Assembly: GCA_023213395.1 (NCBI GenBank) | Contig: CM041465.1 | Location: 247,697,741 to 247,761,740, forward strand | DNA length: 64,000 bases | From: Cycas panzhihuaensis | Lineage: Eukaryota; Cycadophyta | Direction: 5' to 3' | Shown: positions 30,362 through 41,786 of the stretch, piece after piece | Numbering within the stretch: the first letter of the stretch is position 1 | Layout: the number at the start of each line of letters is the position of its first letter | Position numbers and translations under genes: made by a program | Notes under the pieces: model-generated | The model's input: only the letters and a program-made list of their open reading frames with translations | Database searches by the model: none | What the model was told of the DNA's origin: nothing

Positions 30362-32862
30362 AAGAGGAGACTAGTTCCCTCCGTTCTGTTTCTTGCTGCT
30401 CAAGGAGATTCAAAGAAGGCTTACAAACCCTTGGTGACGACCTTCGCCCTCCGAAGGTGATCCAAGGTTTGTTGAGACCATTTCTTGCAGGTTCAAGCTG
30501 TTGGAGTATTTTTTTAAAGGCTGGAGCACTCCATATTCAGATCTGAATTTTTTTTTTCGGATCACCTTCAAGGGTTTTGAGCAAATGTACTCACGTTTTC
30601 TCATGATTTTTCACTAAAAATCATTTTTTTAAGCTGATTCTTCTTATAGTTCAGGTGCTGGAATATTATGCAATTTTCTGAGACTCATTAATGAAGATTA
30701 TTTCAATCTACTGACCTTTTGCAGGTTGTGGTCTATTTCTGGGCCATTTTCAGCCCTCAAACCCCACTAAGGAACTCCAAATCTCTAGTGTTGTTTGTAT
30801 TTATCTTGTTCTTGGCTATAAATCAGCTCTCAAGCTCATATTTATGTCTGAATCGTTATTTAACACTCATGAGCAGAGCTGAGTAATTTTATCAACATTT
30901 TCAGTGATTTCTACCTCAGAAATTGAGGTTTCTCTGTTTTTCTTTCTCACATTTGACTGGCTGTCCAAGAACTGACTCATAGGGAAGGTGTATCAGACCT
31001 TAGAGAAGAGTTTTGGTGACTGTGGAAGGGTCTCAAAGCCTTAATAATCGTATAGCTGCTCGTTTTCCTCACGCTGCCCGTGCGACCTGCCAAAGTAAGA
31101 GCTACTTTGTTCTTTCACTGTGAGTGTCAGAATGACCTCAAATCAGAGTTGAACCACTATTTGATCTGGGCGCCCCTGCTCCTTGGGTTTCAGAGCAATC
31201 CACAGCTCCTTCGCAGAGTTATCTCCATCTGAACATCCACTACGGCCTTGCTTGGAATTTCCTTGTTGTTCGGTTGCTTTACGAATTTGATTTTTTTTCC
31301 TTCTTTTCAAAAAATTTCATTTCTTAAACATTTACTTTATGACTTTAGGTTATATGCATTGGAATATTCTCGATATTACGCTTTATATAAACTTTCTTGT
31401 CCTAAAGTTTATATCAAGTATCTTTTAAGTCACTTAATTATTAAAAACTCACTTTTTAACCTAAATTAAAGGGGTTTTTAGTGATTTTTTCATTTTCTGA
31501 CTTCACTTTAGACTGAATCAAGGCTTTCAAGTGTTTTTCTACATCAAAAGTGATATTTTTTCTCTTTATTAAGTCATTTTTCTAGTCAAGGCACTTTGCA
31601 TAGTGACCTTTGGTTTAAATTTTCTTAAGAGAAAAATCATCTTTTTTTGTACTTTTGGAGCTAAAAATCTTCTCAGTATTTAGTGATCTCATTAAATCAC
31701 TAATACTAACTCAATCTCACTTCTTTGAAGACTTAAAATACTCTTGTTTAAGTATTTTTCAAAGGCTCCCTACGTGGTGTCCTTATTGCTCAAGTTGCAA
31801 AAAATTTTAAATTTCAGCCTTTGTTTTTTACTCTTTAAGCTTTTTTTAACAGTTAATTAATGTTGTATAAGTGTTAATTGGCTTAGGTGAAGTGATTCTA
31901 AGTGTTTGCATACTGTAAAAATGATATTTATCACTATTTCAAACACTTCGTTTAAGGCACCTTGCATAGTGACCTATTGCCCTTAGTCACAAAAATGGCT
32001 CAAAAATACTTTGTACTTAATAAAATCACTTCATTCTTTATCATTGGGACTATTTTCAAGTCCCAACACTTGGTGCTTGGTGTCCTATTTTGCAAGTGGT
32101 TCTCTTACCTTCACTCTTGAGCATTAAAAGGAACCCATTTGTATCTTCATCACAAGGTTTTGCTTTGCTTCATTGAGTACTTAAGCATATTTTCAAAGTA
32201 CTTTTCTTGCAAAACTCATTCTACTCAAGCATCTCTTTTTTACTTGGATCTGCATAAGCACTACACTTCATTAAGTGCTCATTGTAACAACACTTTAAGT
32301 GTTCATATTGATGTACTAAATTTGCTTCTTTTTGAAGCCTCTTTTCATTGTAAGCTTAATCAAACACTTTCATAAGTACATCATCCAAATAAAAATAAAT
32401 CTTAAAGTCCACTTTAACCTTCTAAAAAGTGACTTAAAAATCTTGTTGGAGAGGCCCAAAAAAGGTTCAAACCTTGCCTCTGAAATAACCTTAAGCTTGG
32501 TGCATTCCTTAGGGGACCAACCGTAGGCCAAATGCAGTGCACAACAATTAAGGTTGCTTGAGGGAAAGGAGGTTCGAAAAGGGTGTTATTGGGGTTGTGA
32601 ATCCCAGGGAAAGCATGGTACGTCCATGCAGATCAACCCTACTTGCCTTGTTCTAGATTTAACTTGATCAACTGTTGGATCTCCTCTATAGATCAGGGTT
32701 GGACCAACTCCATAGCCTAGTCCTCCACCCCTCATCATTCCATTCAGTTGTTGGATCTTCTAGTAAGATCAGAACTATTGGTTTCGTTTGAAGGTGGAAC
32801 TTAAGCAACGAAAGCTTTGAGTTTCCAAGTTATCTGTTAGCTTCAAGCCTTACAACTGAAAC
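30362..32862 (+). other. copia-2 leader (2.5 kb)
   Basis: No convincing reading frame. The middle part (about 31480-32100) repeats a motif near GGCACTTTGCATAGTGACCT at 31590, 31766, 31956 and 32068 in diverged form. The last 400 bp contain the conserved block (32502-32647). The same leader is present on the minus strand at 1-2258. Confidence 0.8.
32502..32647 (+). other. Conserved leader block, copy in copia-2
   Basis: CCTTAGGGGACCAA to GATCAACCCTACTTGCC. It matches 12300-12440 (copia-1) and 151-297 (minus strand), and lies about 215 bp before the gag ATG. Confidence 0.7.
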
Positions 32863-33840
32863 ATGGCTGCTATTAACATGCTTAATGCATGCACCATTAG
32901 ATTAACAGGTCAAGATAACTATCAAGAATGGAAGAGAATCACTCGAGAATCATTGATCATGAATGAATTTTGAGGTTATGTTTACGGAAGAATACCCCAA
33001 CTGTACTTATTGTCAATGGCAATGTAACTGCTCAACTGATGATCTTTAGTTCTTTGCTTGGGAAGCCAAAGATGAAATCGCTTTGGCATTCCTTCATATG
33101 ATTGTTGATGTACATGTGGATCAAAACATTGTATGTGCAAAAACTTCTAAGGAAGCTTGGGACATTTTGTCCTGTTTATATGAAAGGCGAGATGAAGCTC
33201 GCATTTTAATGGTAAAATCCAAGTTGTATTCTGTAAAGTTTGTCAAGCCTATGTCGGCTTTTCTCTCCTCCATCAAGGAGATATGTAATGAGTTGAATAC
33301 ACTAGGTAGTCCAGCAATAAGAGATGAACGTATAACATCTATAACCAAAGCTTTGCCAAAGGACTACAATGGCTTTATATCTTCTATTACAAGAGATGGT
33401 TCTCTCAAAAGAATGTCATTTAATGAATTTAAAAGTTTATTGCTTCAAGAGGAACAAATTTACACCAAGGATAATGAGGACGAACCATCAATATCAGGTG
33501 CATGCACAGCCAAATCAAAGGCCAAACAGAACCCCAAAGCTGCACTCTCAAAGCAATTTGGGAACATGAACATTGGTTCTTCAAAGACCAATGTTGTGTG
33601 TCATTATTGTGGCAAAGCTAACCACATAGTACCTGATTGTAGGAAGAAGCAAGCAGATCTACGTCAACAGCAGCAGCAGCCACGTCAACCAAATCAGAGA
33701 TAGTAGCAGCCATGTCAGCAATTCCAACAAAGATTCCAAGGCAAGAATAATGACAACCCCCTCGACCAAATCGAGGTGCCTATCGAGAAGGTCAAAGAGG
33801 AAGGGGGGGTTTTAAAGGTGGCAATTAACGCCACTTCAAT
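32863..33840 (+). pseudogene. copia-2 gag (broken)
   Basis: The start at 32863 (MAAINMLNACTIRLTGQDNY) is the first ATG after the conserved leader block and aligns with copia-1 gag. Codon 37 is TGA (32971-32973) where relatives have Trp. A frame shift follows before 33083. The main frame 33083-33703 gives the UBN2-type capsid and a perfect zinc knuckle, CHYCGKANHIVPDC, at 33599-33640. A stop at 33701 falls in a Gln-rich run (probable CAG to TAG). Confidence 0.92.
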
Positions 33841-36800
33841 CAGTTTGCAGATGAAGACAAACTATTTTGTGCTTATCAATCATCCAAGGTTGATGAAACT
33901 TAGATTATTGATTCTGGAGCTTCACAACACATGGTAGGAGTGAAGAACTCCTTCACAGACATCAAGGAAGGAAAAGGTCAATCAATGACCTTTGGCAATA
34001 ATCAATCATCAAGATTTACGGAATAGGCACAATAGCTCCATTTCACTCTTCTTCTAATCCTTCCTCTTCATTTCCCAATGGCAATGCCTACTTCATACCT
34101 TCCATGGACAAAAACTTACTATCTCATTAGCAAGTTGGACAACCAACGGATGAGCGTCTTGTTCGAAATGGAAAATGTGTAATAAGTGACAAAGATGACC
34201 AAGTAGTAGGCATTGGATATGAGGATCATGGCCTCTACAAATTGCATGCTAATAATATAACACTTGATTCTGCTTACTCTGGTTCGATTGTCACTCAACA
34301 CTTGTCCAAGATGCAACTTTGGCATCAACGTCTAGGCCATTTGTGCTTAGACAATCTCAGGCAGATGATCAACAAAAACATGGTACATGGGCTTCCAAAG
34401 ATATATGGCACAAAATGTCTTTGTGAAGCATGCATAATGGGGACTCAACATCGCTTGCCTTTCCCTAAAGGCAAAGCTTGGCGTGCATCACATCCTTCTT
34501 GTGGTACACTCAGATTTGTGTGGACCTATGTCCGCCGCATCTTTTGGAGGAGCTTTGTACTACATCTCCTTCATTGACGACTTTTCTCATAAAGTCTGGG
34601 TCTACTTTATCAAGCACAAGTTTGAAGCATTTTCAAAGTTCAAAGAATTCAAGCTTGAAGTGGAGAACGAGTTTGTCCACTCTATCAAAACATTAAGGAC
34701 AGACAATGGAGGTGAATTTACTTCAAATGAATTCACCCAATTTTGCAAGGATAATGGCATTCGGAGACAGGTTACTATTCCTCACACTCCTCAACAAAAT
34801 GGAGTCTCCGAAAGAATGAACAGAACTTTGGCTAATAAAGCCAAAGCAATGATGCATGCACAAGGACTCACTCGAGCTTACTGGGCAGAGGCATTCCACA
34901 CAACTGCCTATGTGGCCAATAGAATTCCAACTATAGCAGTCACCGATATCACACTCGAGGAGGCATGGTCTGGCAAAAAGCCAACTATCAGCCATTTGAG
35001 GACTTTTGGGTGCACTACTTATATGCACATCCATGACCAGCAAAGAACAAAATTGGACAAGCATAGTCTAAAATGCATCTTTGTAGGTTATGCCATTCAT
35101 AGCAAAGCCTACAAGTTGTATGATCCCATTGGGAAGAAAATGCATCTCTCAAGAGATGTAATCTTTGTTGAGGATGATCATAAGGAGTTGCAAACAACAT
35201 CCATGCAACCTCCCATTGACAAAGGCAAGAAGATTGTTGAGGCTTTCCTTCCCTCTCAATCTTCTACTCCATGTACATCATCTGCACCTGCTGGACCGTC
35301 TACATCATCTGATTTAGCTCCACTTGATCTTAGCACATCTTCTGTTGATCAACCACTTAGACCAGAAGATCTTGAGGTTCAAGTCACTTCAATTTAAAAG
35401 TTACCAAAATGGTACACTCAAATAGTACAGGACGACCACATCATTGAAGAAAAACGTCCATCAAAATACAGGCAACAGACCAATTATGCACTTATGGTTG
35501 AAGTGCTATATGTTGATGAGCCTTCCACCTTTGAGGAGACTTCTAAAAATGAAAATTGGAAGGCTGCCATGGATGAAGAAATCCATTCTATTGAAAAGAA
35601 TGGTACTTGGGATTTGGTTGAATTGCCTAAAAACAAACAGACAATCAGTTGCAAATGGGTCTACAAGACCAAATTCCATTCTGATGGTACACTTAAGCGA
35701 CAGAAGGCCTGCCTTGTGGCAAAAGGATTCAAACAAAAGGAAGGCATAGACTATGAGGAGACTTTTGCACCAGTGGCCAATATAAACACCATCAGACTCA
35801 TCTTGGCCTTAGCTGCTCAATGCAAATGGCTAGTCTTTCAGATGGACGTGAAGACCGCCTTTCTCAACGACGATCTTCGGGAGGAGGTATACTTGGAGCA
35901 ACCTCCCAGTTACAAGGTACAAGGCAAAGAGCATTTAGTATATCGCCTAAAAAAGGCGTTATATGGCTTGAAACAAGCTCCAAGAGCATGGTACTCAAAG
36001 AGCGATGATTACTTCTTGAGACATGGGTTTCATCGATCTACTTCAGATCCTAATCTATACATCAAACATGAAAAGAACCATGCCATTTTTATTGTCTTGT
36101 ATGTAGATGACTTAGTGATCACTGGCAGTGACACTAAGATGATAAACATTCTCCAGGATGACTTAAAGAGAAGTTTCGAGATGACAGATCTTGGACTTCT
36201 CCATTATTTCTTAGGCTTTGAGGTATGGCAACAAAGGGCTATATCTTCATCTCCCAAGCGAAATATTCTTGGGACATTTTGCAGCGGTTCAGGATGCACG
36301 ACTGCAAGCCAGCCCCTACACCAATGGAGAATGGAACTAAGCTTACTCTCAATGAGGAAGCTGCACCTGCAGATCCCACACTTTCTTGGCAGTTGATTAA
36401 TAGCCTCATTTATCTCACCAACACTCGACCGGATATTTCATTTGCAGTTGGGATTTGTTCACGATACATGTCTCAACCCAATCAGAAACATTGGAATGCA
36501 GCTAAACGCATACTTAAATACATCAAAGGCACATTGAGTATGCACATAATGAGAACTTCACTCTGGAAGGGTTCTTAGATTCTGATTGGGCAAGTTGCCA
36601 GAATAGCATGAGATCAACCTCGGGTTACTGTTTTTCCCTTGGTTCAGCAGTTGTTTCGTGGAGTTACAAGAAGCAACCCAATGTTACCTTGTCCTCCACC
36701 GAAGCAAAGTACAAAAGGCTGCGTCGGTAGCGACTTGTGAAGCTATCTGGCTACGACAGATTCTTGGGGAACTTGGACTTGAGCAGGATCACCCCACCAG

Positions 36801-37042
36801 GATTTATTGTGACAATCAAAGTGTGCTCAAGCTAGCCAAGAGTCCTGTATTTCATGCAATGACCAAATACATTAAGGTTCATCGTCACTTCATCAGAGAG
36901 CATGTGCAAAGTGGTGAGTTCAACCTTCAATATCGACCAACAGAACAACAGATAGCAGATATCTTTACTAAGCCACTTGGTAGAGGAAAATTTGTAAAAT
37001 TTAGAGATGGTCTAGGGGTCCGACTTAACATTGTAAACAGTA
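33841..37042 (+). pseudogene. copia-2 pol: protease-integrase-RT-RNase H (broken)
   Basis: Protease IIDSGASQHMVG with Asp at 33910-33912, preceded by TAG at 33901 (probable Trp). Integrase zinc finger LWHQRLGHL...CLCEACIMG (34310-34440), a frame shift near 34500, then the core: HSDLCGPM, RTDNGGEF and QQNGVSERMNR, with all three acidic residues kept. A stop at 35395 precedes RT (35494-36240: CKWVYKTKFH, VFQMDVKTAFLN). The intact catalytic YVDD is at 36100-36111. Frame shifts near 36230 and 36560 and a broken stretch at 36580-36730 follow. RNase H ends in CDNQSVLKLAKSPVFHA and QIADIFTKPLGR. Only about eight lesions, consistent with its low LTR divergence. Confidence 0.93.
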
Positions 37043-37054
37043 AGGGGGGGGGGG
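37043..37054 (+). promoter_or_regulatory. Polypurine tract of copia-2 (G12 run)
   Basis: AAG followed by a run of about 12 G ending at the LTR start. The right-edge relative has only six G in the same place (plus-strand C run at 63640-63645), so the run has probably expanded here. Confidence 0.8.
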
Positions 37055-37610
37055 TGTTAAACCTTATGTTTACATGTTAAGATTTTGTACTTTATTTTTC
37101 ATGTAATATTTGTACTTTTGTACTTTAGGGGTGACTTATCACTTAAGTGATAAAGTGCACACCCACATTCTTTCTAGTGACACAACATTGTCAATAAAGG
37201 GTCAAATGGACCCCCATGCACTTTTGCTCACTTGAAAGCCCTAAATGGACATATGTCCTACATGCAAGGCATGTACCTTGGATGTTTGACACTTGTCAAA
37301 CATCCAATGCCTTAAGTCTCTCCTTTCACTCTATATAATGAGACCTCTCCTCATTGTTCTCATATAGAGTTGGAGCTATATTGTTATGCTGTCAGTTTGC
37401 TAATCAAACTGTTTATTCATTTGGAGGTTTGACCAATTCCAACCCCACACATTTGGTATCATTTTCTTGCTCCTTCATTTTCATGCTTTGTCTTGCTTAT
37501 GTTTTTCATCTTAAGAGTATCATACTTGTTAGCATTTAGTGCTTTCTAGTACTAGAGTGAACCTAGCTTCTAGATCTTGGGATTGTGAGTCCATTAGGCC
37601 CCTTTTGACA
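37055..37610 (+). repeat. 3' LTR of copia-2
   Basis: 556 bp, TGTTAAACC to TTTTGACA, followed by TSD TTTAT. Confidence 0.95.
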
Positions 37611-37615
37611 TTTAT

Positions 37616-38670
37616 GGGGCCACAATTCTAGTAAGGGCATGCACGAATATAGTAGCAGTATCTTCGTCTTCCTCCTCAAGTGGGTCACAGTCATTATTTT
37701 CTAGCTCTAAGGGGATTTCTTCTGTTGGTTCGTCATCTTAGATGTCCTCAATGATGAATAAGCATCGTTCATGACACTTACGTTTTTTGTTCCACTTTTG
37801 ATTGTAACAAAAACATAACCCTTTCAATCGTTTTTCATACATCTCTTGGGAATTCATTCGTCACACATTAGGAACGTGAGATTGCGATTGTCTTTTTGGA
37901 AACATTTGTGGAAAATGTCAGGATGCCTTATTTTTTGCTTTGATATATCGAGAAAAATTGATAGTTGTGGAGTTGTTATCAGGTTGTAGGAGTCACAACT
38001 CATGTTTGATGTCATTTCATAACCCACCAATGTACAACTCAAGTAATTTGTCCTGGCAGAGACCATCAACCCTTGTGGAGGGACGTTGGTATTCTACGGT
38101 ATAAGTCGAAATAGTGCGCCCCTGTCTGACTTTAGCTAGCTAGCTGATGTAGCCGTGATCCCAGATATTGTCATATTGAGTTGTAAGGTCCTTGACAAAA
38201 CCCTTCCATTCATAACTAAGCTTGCCAATTGGTTTCCTAACCCATTGGCACCATTGGTAGGGTTTGGTTTCCATGTGTAGAGAGGCAAGAGGGATCTTCT
38301 TATTAGTTGGAACCTAGTGAAGAGAAAAGTGTTGTTTCATTTGGGTGACCCAGGTGCATATATCTATGCCATTGAATTTCTTGATTTCTACCTTAGGAAG
38401 GAAATTAGGATGGAAGCATCTACGATCATTGTCTTCGTCTTCCTTATTGAAGCGACCCTCACCTATTTGAGTAGTGTCCTTGAATTTAATCTTTTCTTCA
38501 AACTCGTGATGGTTGTCTTCTTCTTTAGAAAGTTTCATGGTTGTGAGCTCTAGTATTATCCTTTCAAAATCTTCATTGAAGTCAGTTTGGATTTGTAACA
38601 TGTTTCCTCGAAGTTGTGTGACAACATCATTGAGATGTTGAGTCTAGTTAGGGTTCACCTTAGGGGCCAT
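37616..38670 (-). pseudogene. gypsy-3 gag (broken)
   Basis: Likely start ATG at 38670 (MAPKVNPN), then a stop where Gln is expected (NPN-stop-TQHLND). The capsid region FLPKVEIKKFNGIDICTWVTQM is in the frame at 38314-38601. Then, in other frames, comes a zinc knuckle of chromovirus type, CFCYNQKWNKKRKCHE (about 37785-37830), where the His is Arg. Gag leads into the protease across the copia-2 insertion. Confidence 0.85.
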
Positions 38671-39560
38671 TTGTTTGCTAGACCTAAATTGAATCCTAGT
38701 TGGTAAATGTGAACAAAAGGGGTTTGTTGGGGTGTCTATTGATTATTATCCCCAATGTTTTACAATGAGGCAATATGTTTTTTATTTTTTAATATATATA
38801 TTTTTTTAAATAATTTTTTTTTGTCACTTACAATCAACTAACTGACTGCGTGTGCATGAACTGATGACAAATTCACTGGACATACTAGGTTTTGCAGATT
38901 GATGATGACTGACCCACAGACTGCCTAGATGCGTACAGACCACTTACAGACTAACCAGGTACACTAGGTATGGGATTATCTAGTTCGTAGGTCCTCTGAT
39001 ATATTGATCCCAGTCATAAATAGTATCAACTTGTAGAGGCTAACGCTCTACTCTACAGTCATACTATCTTGCCTCTATGATACATGGAGAGTAACTTCTC
39101 AGTGCTAAAATCTTACCGGTGCACAACACATTATAGTCGGTTGACAGGTTTCCTATGGTTATTTATACTAGAAAAGCCTACCTAAGGGTTCCTCCTATAT
39201 ACCTGTAGGTATGTAGAAGTGCAATTCTATAACCAAGTTCTATGTAAGGCTTGGTTCAGGAGTGTGATCTTTAGTCCTTCACGCAGGGGGCAAAAAATCC
39301 ACAATGCGCTTAGCCCAAAATAATAGTTCCACGTGATATTTATAGACCCCTGACACAGGGTTTCTATCTAAATGTAAAGAAAAATTACTCGGTGGCAATG
39401 TCAGGATAGTTGCCCAATTGCAATGTTATTTACTCCCCAAAAAATAGAAGTAACTAAGTAGAAATTTAAAATGAAAACAAATACTAATAGGAATGAAAAC
39501 TAATGGAAAAAAAATTGATTATTCAATACCTTTGACCCTCCCATAGGCTGTGGATTGACC
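38671..39560 (-). other. gypsy-3 leader
   Basis: Stretch of 890 bp between primer site and gag. It has an A/T run at 38785-38830 and otherwise nothing recognisable, and no open frame worth calling. Confidence 0.7.
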
Positions 39561-39572
39561 GCTCTAATACCA
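39561..39572 (-). promoter_or_regulatory. Primer binding site, gypsy-3
   Basis: Minus strand TGGTATTAGAGC, two bases from the LTR; tRNA-Met type with one transition. Confidence 0.87.
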
Positions 39573-39574
39573 TT

Positions 39575-40175
39575 TGGTAGGATACCACTCCTTTAATGGC
39601 AATAGCACACCAACACAACATCTAGTTAACACCTAAAGAGAGCACTTGTATTGCAATACCCTTCGAGGGGGCAACCTTCCAATTATATACAATAGCAATG
39701 ATATTCAAGATACCCACTCTAAGGATTACATGAGAATATATAGGATTCTATGGCCACTACACAACCTTCTATTTATGCATGTGGGATATTAAGAAGAGAG
39801 AAGAAGTAGAAGAAATAGAAGATATGAGAGAAAATAAGAGAGTGAAGAAGTAGAAGATATAAGAGAATATAGGAGAAGGTAAGTTAGGGGTTCTAGATAA
39901 CACCCAAAGAGAGCACTTGTATTGCAATACCCTTCGAGGGGGCAACCTTCCAATTATATACGATAGCAATGATATTCAAGATACCCACTCTAAGGATTAC
40001 ATGAGAATATATAGGACTCTATGGGCACTACATAACCTCCTACTTATGCATGTGGGATATTAAGAAGAGAGAAGAAGTAGAAGAAATAGAAGATATGAGA
40101 GAAGATAAGAGAGAGAAGAAGTAGAAGATATAAGAGAATATAAGAGAAGGTAAGTTAGCGGTTGGATCCTTAACA
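39575..40175 (-). repeat. 5' LTR of gypsy-3 with 271-bp internal tandem duplication
   Basis: 601 bp against 306 bp for its partner. About 39620-39890 and 39891-40161 are two near-identical copies; for example AAAGAGAGCACTTGTATTGC occurs at 39635 and 39906. The duplicated part includes the purine-rich GAAGTAGAAG tract. Ends are TGGTAGGATAC and CCTTAACA, followed by TSD ATAGA. Confidence 0.92.
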
Positions 40176-40180
40176 ATAGA

Positions 40181-41309
40181 TACCCAATTCCGCATATCAA
40201 CGACCTTCTGAATGAATTACATGGACCTAGGTACTTCTCTGAAATCGACCTATGATCTGGGTATTATCAAATCCGCATTAAAATTGAGGACACTCTCACA
40301 AAATGACATTTCGTACGCATGAAGGATTGTTTGAGTTCTGAGTTGTGCTGCTTGGTTTGATAAATGCTCCAACGACCTTTCAAAGCACGATGAACGAGAT
40401 TCTTAAACCATACATACAAAAGTTCATTTTGGTTTTCCTTGATGATATCTTAATTTATAGTAGAACTTGGTAGGAGCACATAGAGCATATTCGTATTATT
40501 TTTCAGCTCCTATAGGATCAGTAACTTTTTGCTAATAGGAACAAATGTTCATTTGGCCTGACTGAGTTAGAATATTTGGGTCATATCATCACTTTGGATA
40601 AGGTATGAATTGATTCAAAGAAGATTGAAGCAATCGTCAACTGGCCAACATCAAAAAATGTGTCAAGAGTATGTGGATTTTTGGGACTTGCAGGATTCGT
40701 ACGCAAGTTTATTAAGGGTTACGCTCACATAGCTGCTCTTTTAACAAATTTGACTAAGAAAGATACATTTAAGTGGTCACAAATGGTTGAAAGTGATTTT
40801 CATCAATTAAAAGCAATTATGATCGCAACTCTGGTCTTAGCAATGCCCAATTTCACAAAGCCATTCATTATTGAATGTGACGCATCAGGTTTTGGTATAG
40901 GTGTGGTACTCTTACAAGAAGGAAGGCCAATTGGATACGAAAGTTGAAAGCTCAATGCTCGGGAATGCCTCAAACACATATATAATAGAGAAATGCTGAC
41001 CATCATGCATGCTATCCACCAATGGTGGCGATACTTATTAGGAAACAAGTTCATTATTAAAACCGATCATGATAGCTTAAAGTACTTCCTTAATCGAGTA
41101 TCCTTGATAGATGAACAACATAAATGGGTAAGTAGAGTGCAAGCCTTTGATTTCTTGATAGTTTACAAAAAAGGAAAGGAAAATATCACAGCAGATGCAT
41201 TGTCCCGATCATTAGCAGAAATTCAAGAAGACAACCTAGTTTCTTTGAAGAACATTACAGTGATAACTCTAAGCTGGACCGAGAAATTAATCTAGGGTTA
41301 CAGAGATGA
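40181..41309 (+). pseudogene. gypsy-2 RT C-terminus and RNase H
   Basis: This continues the RT begun at 25400. It starts with YPIPHINDLLNELHGPRYFSEIDL, carries several stops, and keeps the intact catalytic FLDDILIYS at 40435-40446. LEYLGHIITLDKV follows, then a long open frame at 40660-40947 (FLGLAGFVRKFIKGYAHIA...IIECDASGFGIGVVLLQEG). RNase H and tether run to 41295 (KTDHDSLKYFLNR, GKENITADALSRS). The frame GYRDD is cut by copia-4 and resumes IHSQKALQEIEKG at 48485. Confidence 0.9.
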
Positions 41310-41314
41310 TATTC

Positions 41315-41772
41315 TAATAGAAAAATTAATGATGTATTTCATTAATTCATTATGGATCAATTGTATTCTTAATGTAACTTTTGTACATAGTATATGTTGA
41401 GGGCTTTATTATTGTAAATGGGTTTAGTCACAACTTGGTGTTATGAATCTAGGTGTGTGGGAGTTGATTTTGTCCTCAATATTTTAATAGTGTAAAGTTG
41501 GTTAATCATGCAAGGTGCCAATTATCACCTTGCATGATCCTACGTTAATATTCTCATTGTTTTTGGTAACATCCTCTTTTGTTCTTTATGCAAGGCTTTT
41601 TATGTAACCTTTTATTATCTTATGTACTTCACATTTTAGACGATGATGCAATACAACTTTGGATCATTACGACCAATTCCTTTGCTTTTATGTTTTTGAT
41701 TATTATTTAATGTTATTGGGTGTAACGTGTCTTGAACCTGGGTTGCAAACCAGGCAGACTTCTCTCCTCTCA
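41315..41772 (+). repeat. 5' LTR of copia-4
   Basis: 458 bp. It starts TAATAG (TGATAA in the 3' copy, so TG to TA at the first step) and ends CCTCTCA. Confidence 0.92.
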
Positions 41773-41774
41773 CT

Positions 41775-41786
41775 TGGTATTAGAGC
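41775..41786 (+). promoter_or_regulatory. Primer binding site, copia-4
   Basis: TGGTATTAGAGC, two bases after the LTR. Confidence 0.88.

Larger units (their letters stand above)
29794..37610 (+). mobile_element. copia-2: full-length Ty1/copia, family A, nested in gypsy-3
   Basis: 7817-bp plus-strand element with LTRs of 554 and 556 bp and a perfect target duplication TTTAT (29789-29793, 37611-37615). LTR divergence is about 20 substitutions (near 3.6%). It has a tRNA-Met primer site, an unusually long 2.5-kb leader, gag, protease, integrase, RT, RNase H and an all-G polypurine tract. It is the reference copy for the partial elements at both window edges. Confidence 0.96.
25618..40175 (-). 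mobile_element. gypsy-3: full-length chromovirus, nested in gypsy-2 RT
   Basis: Minus-strand Ty3/gypsy element with a perfect target duplication ATAGA (25613-25617, 40176-40180). It carries two inserts of its own: copia-2 (29794-37610) and a solo LTR (27430-27966). Without these it is about 6.2 kb. Order on the minus strand: LTR 39575-40175, primer site, leader, gag (38670 downward), protease, RT, RNase H, integrase, chromodomain, polypurine tract, LTR 25618-25923. The LTRs differ at very roughly 8%, and the 5' LTR holds a 271-bp internal duplication. Confidence 0.93.
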
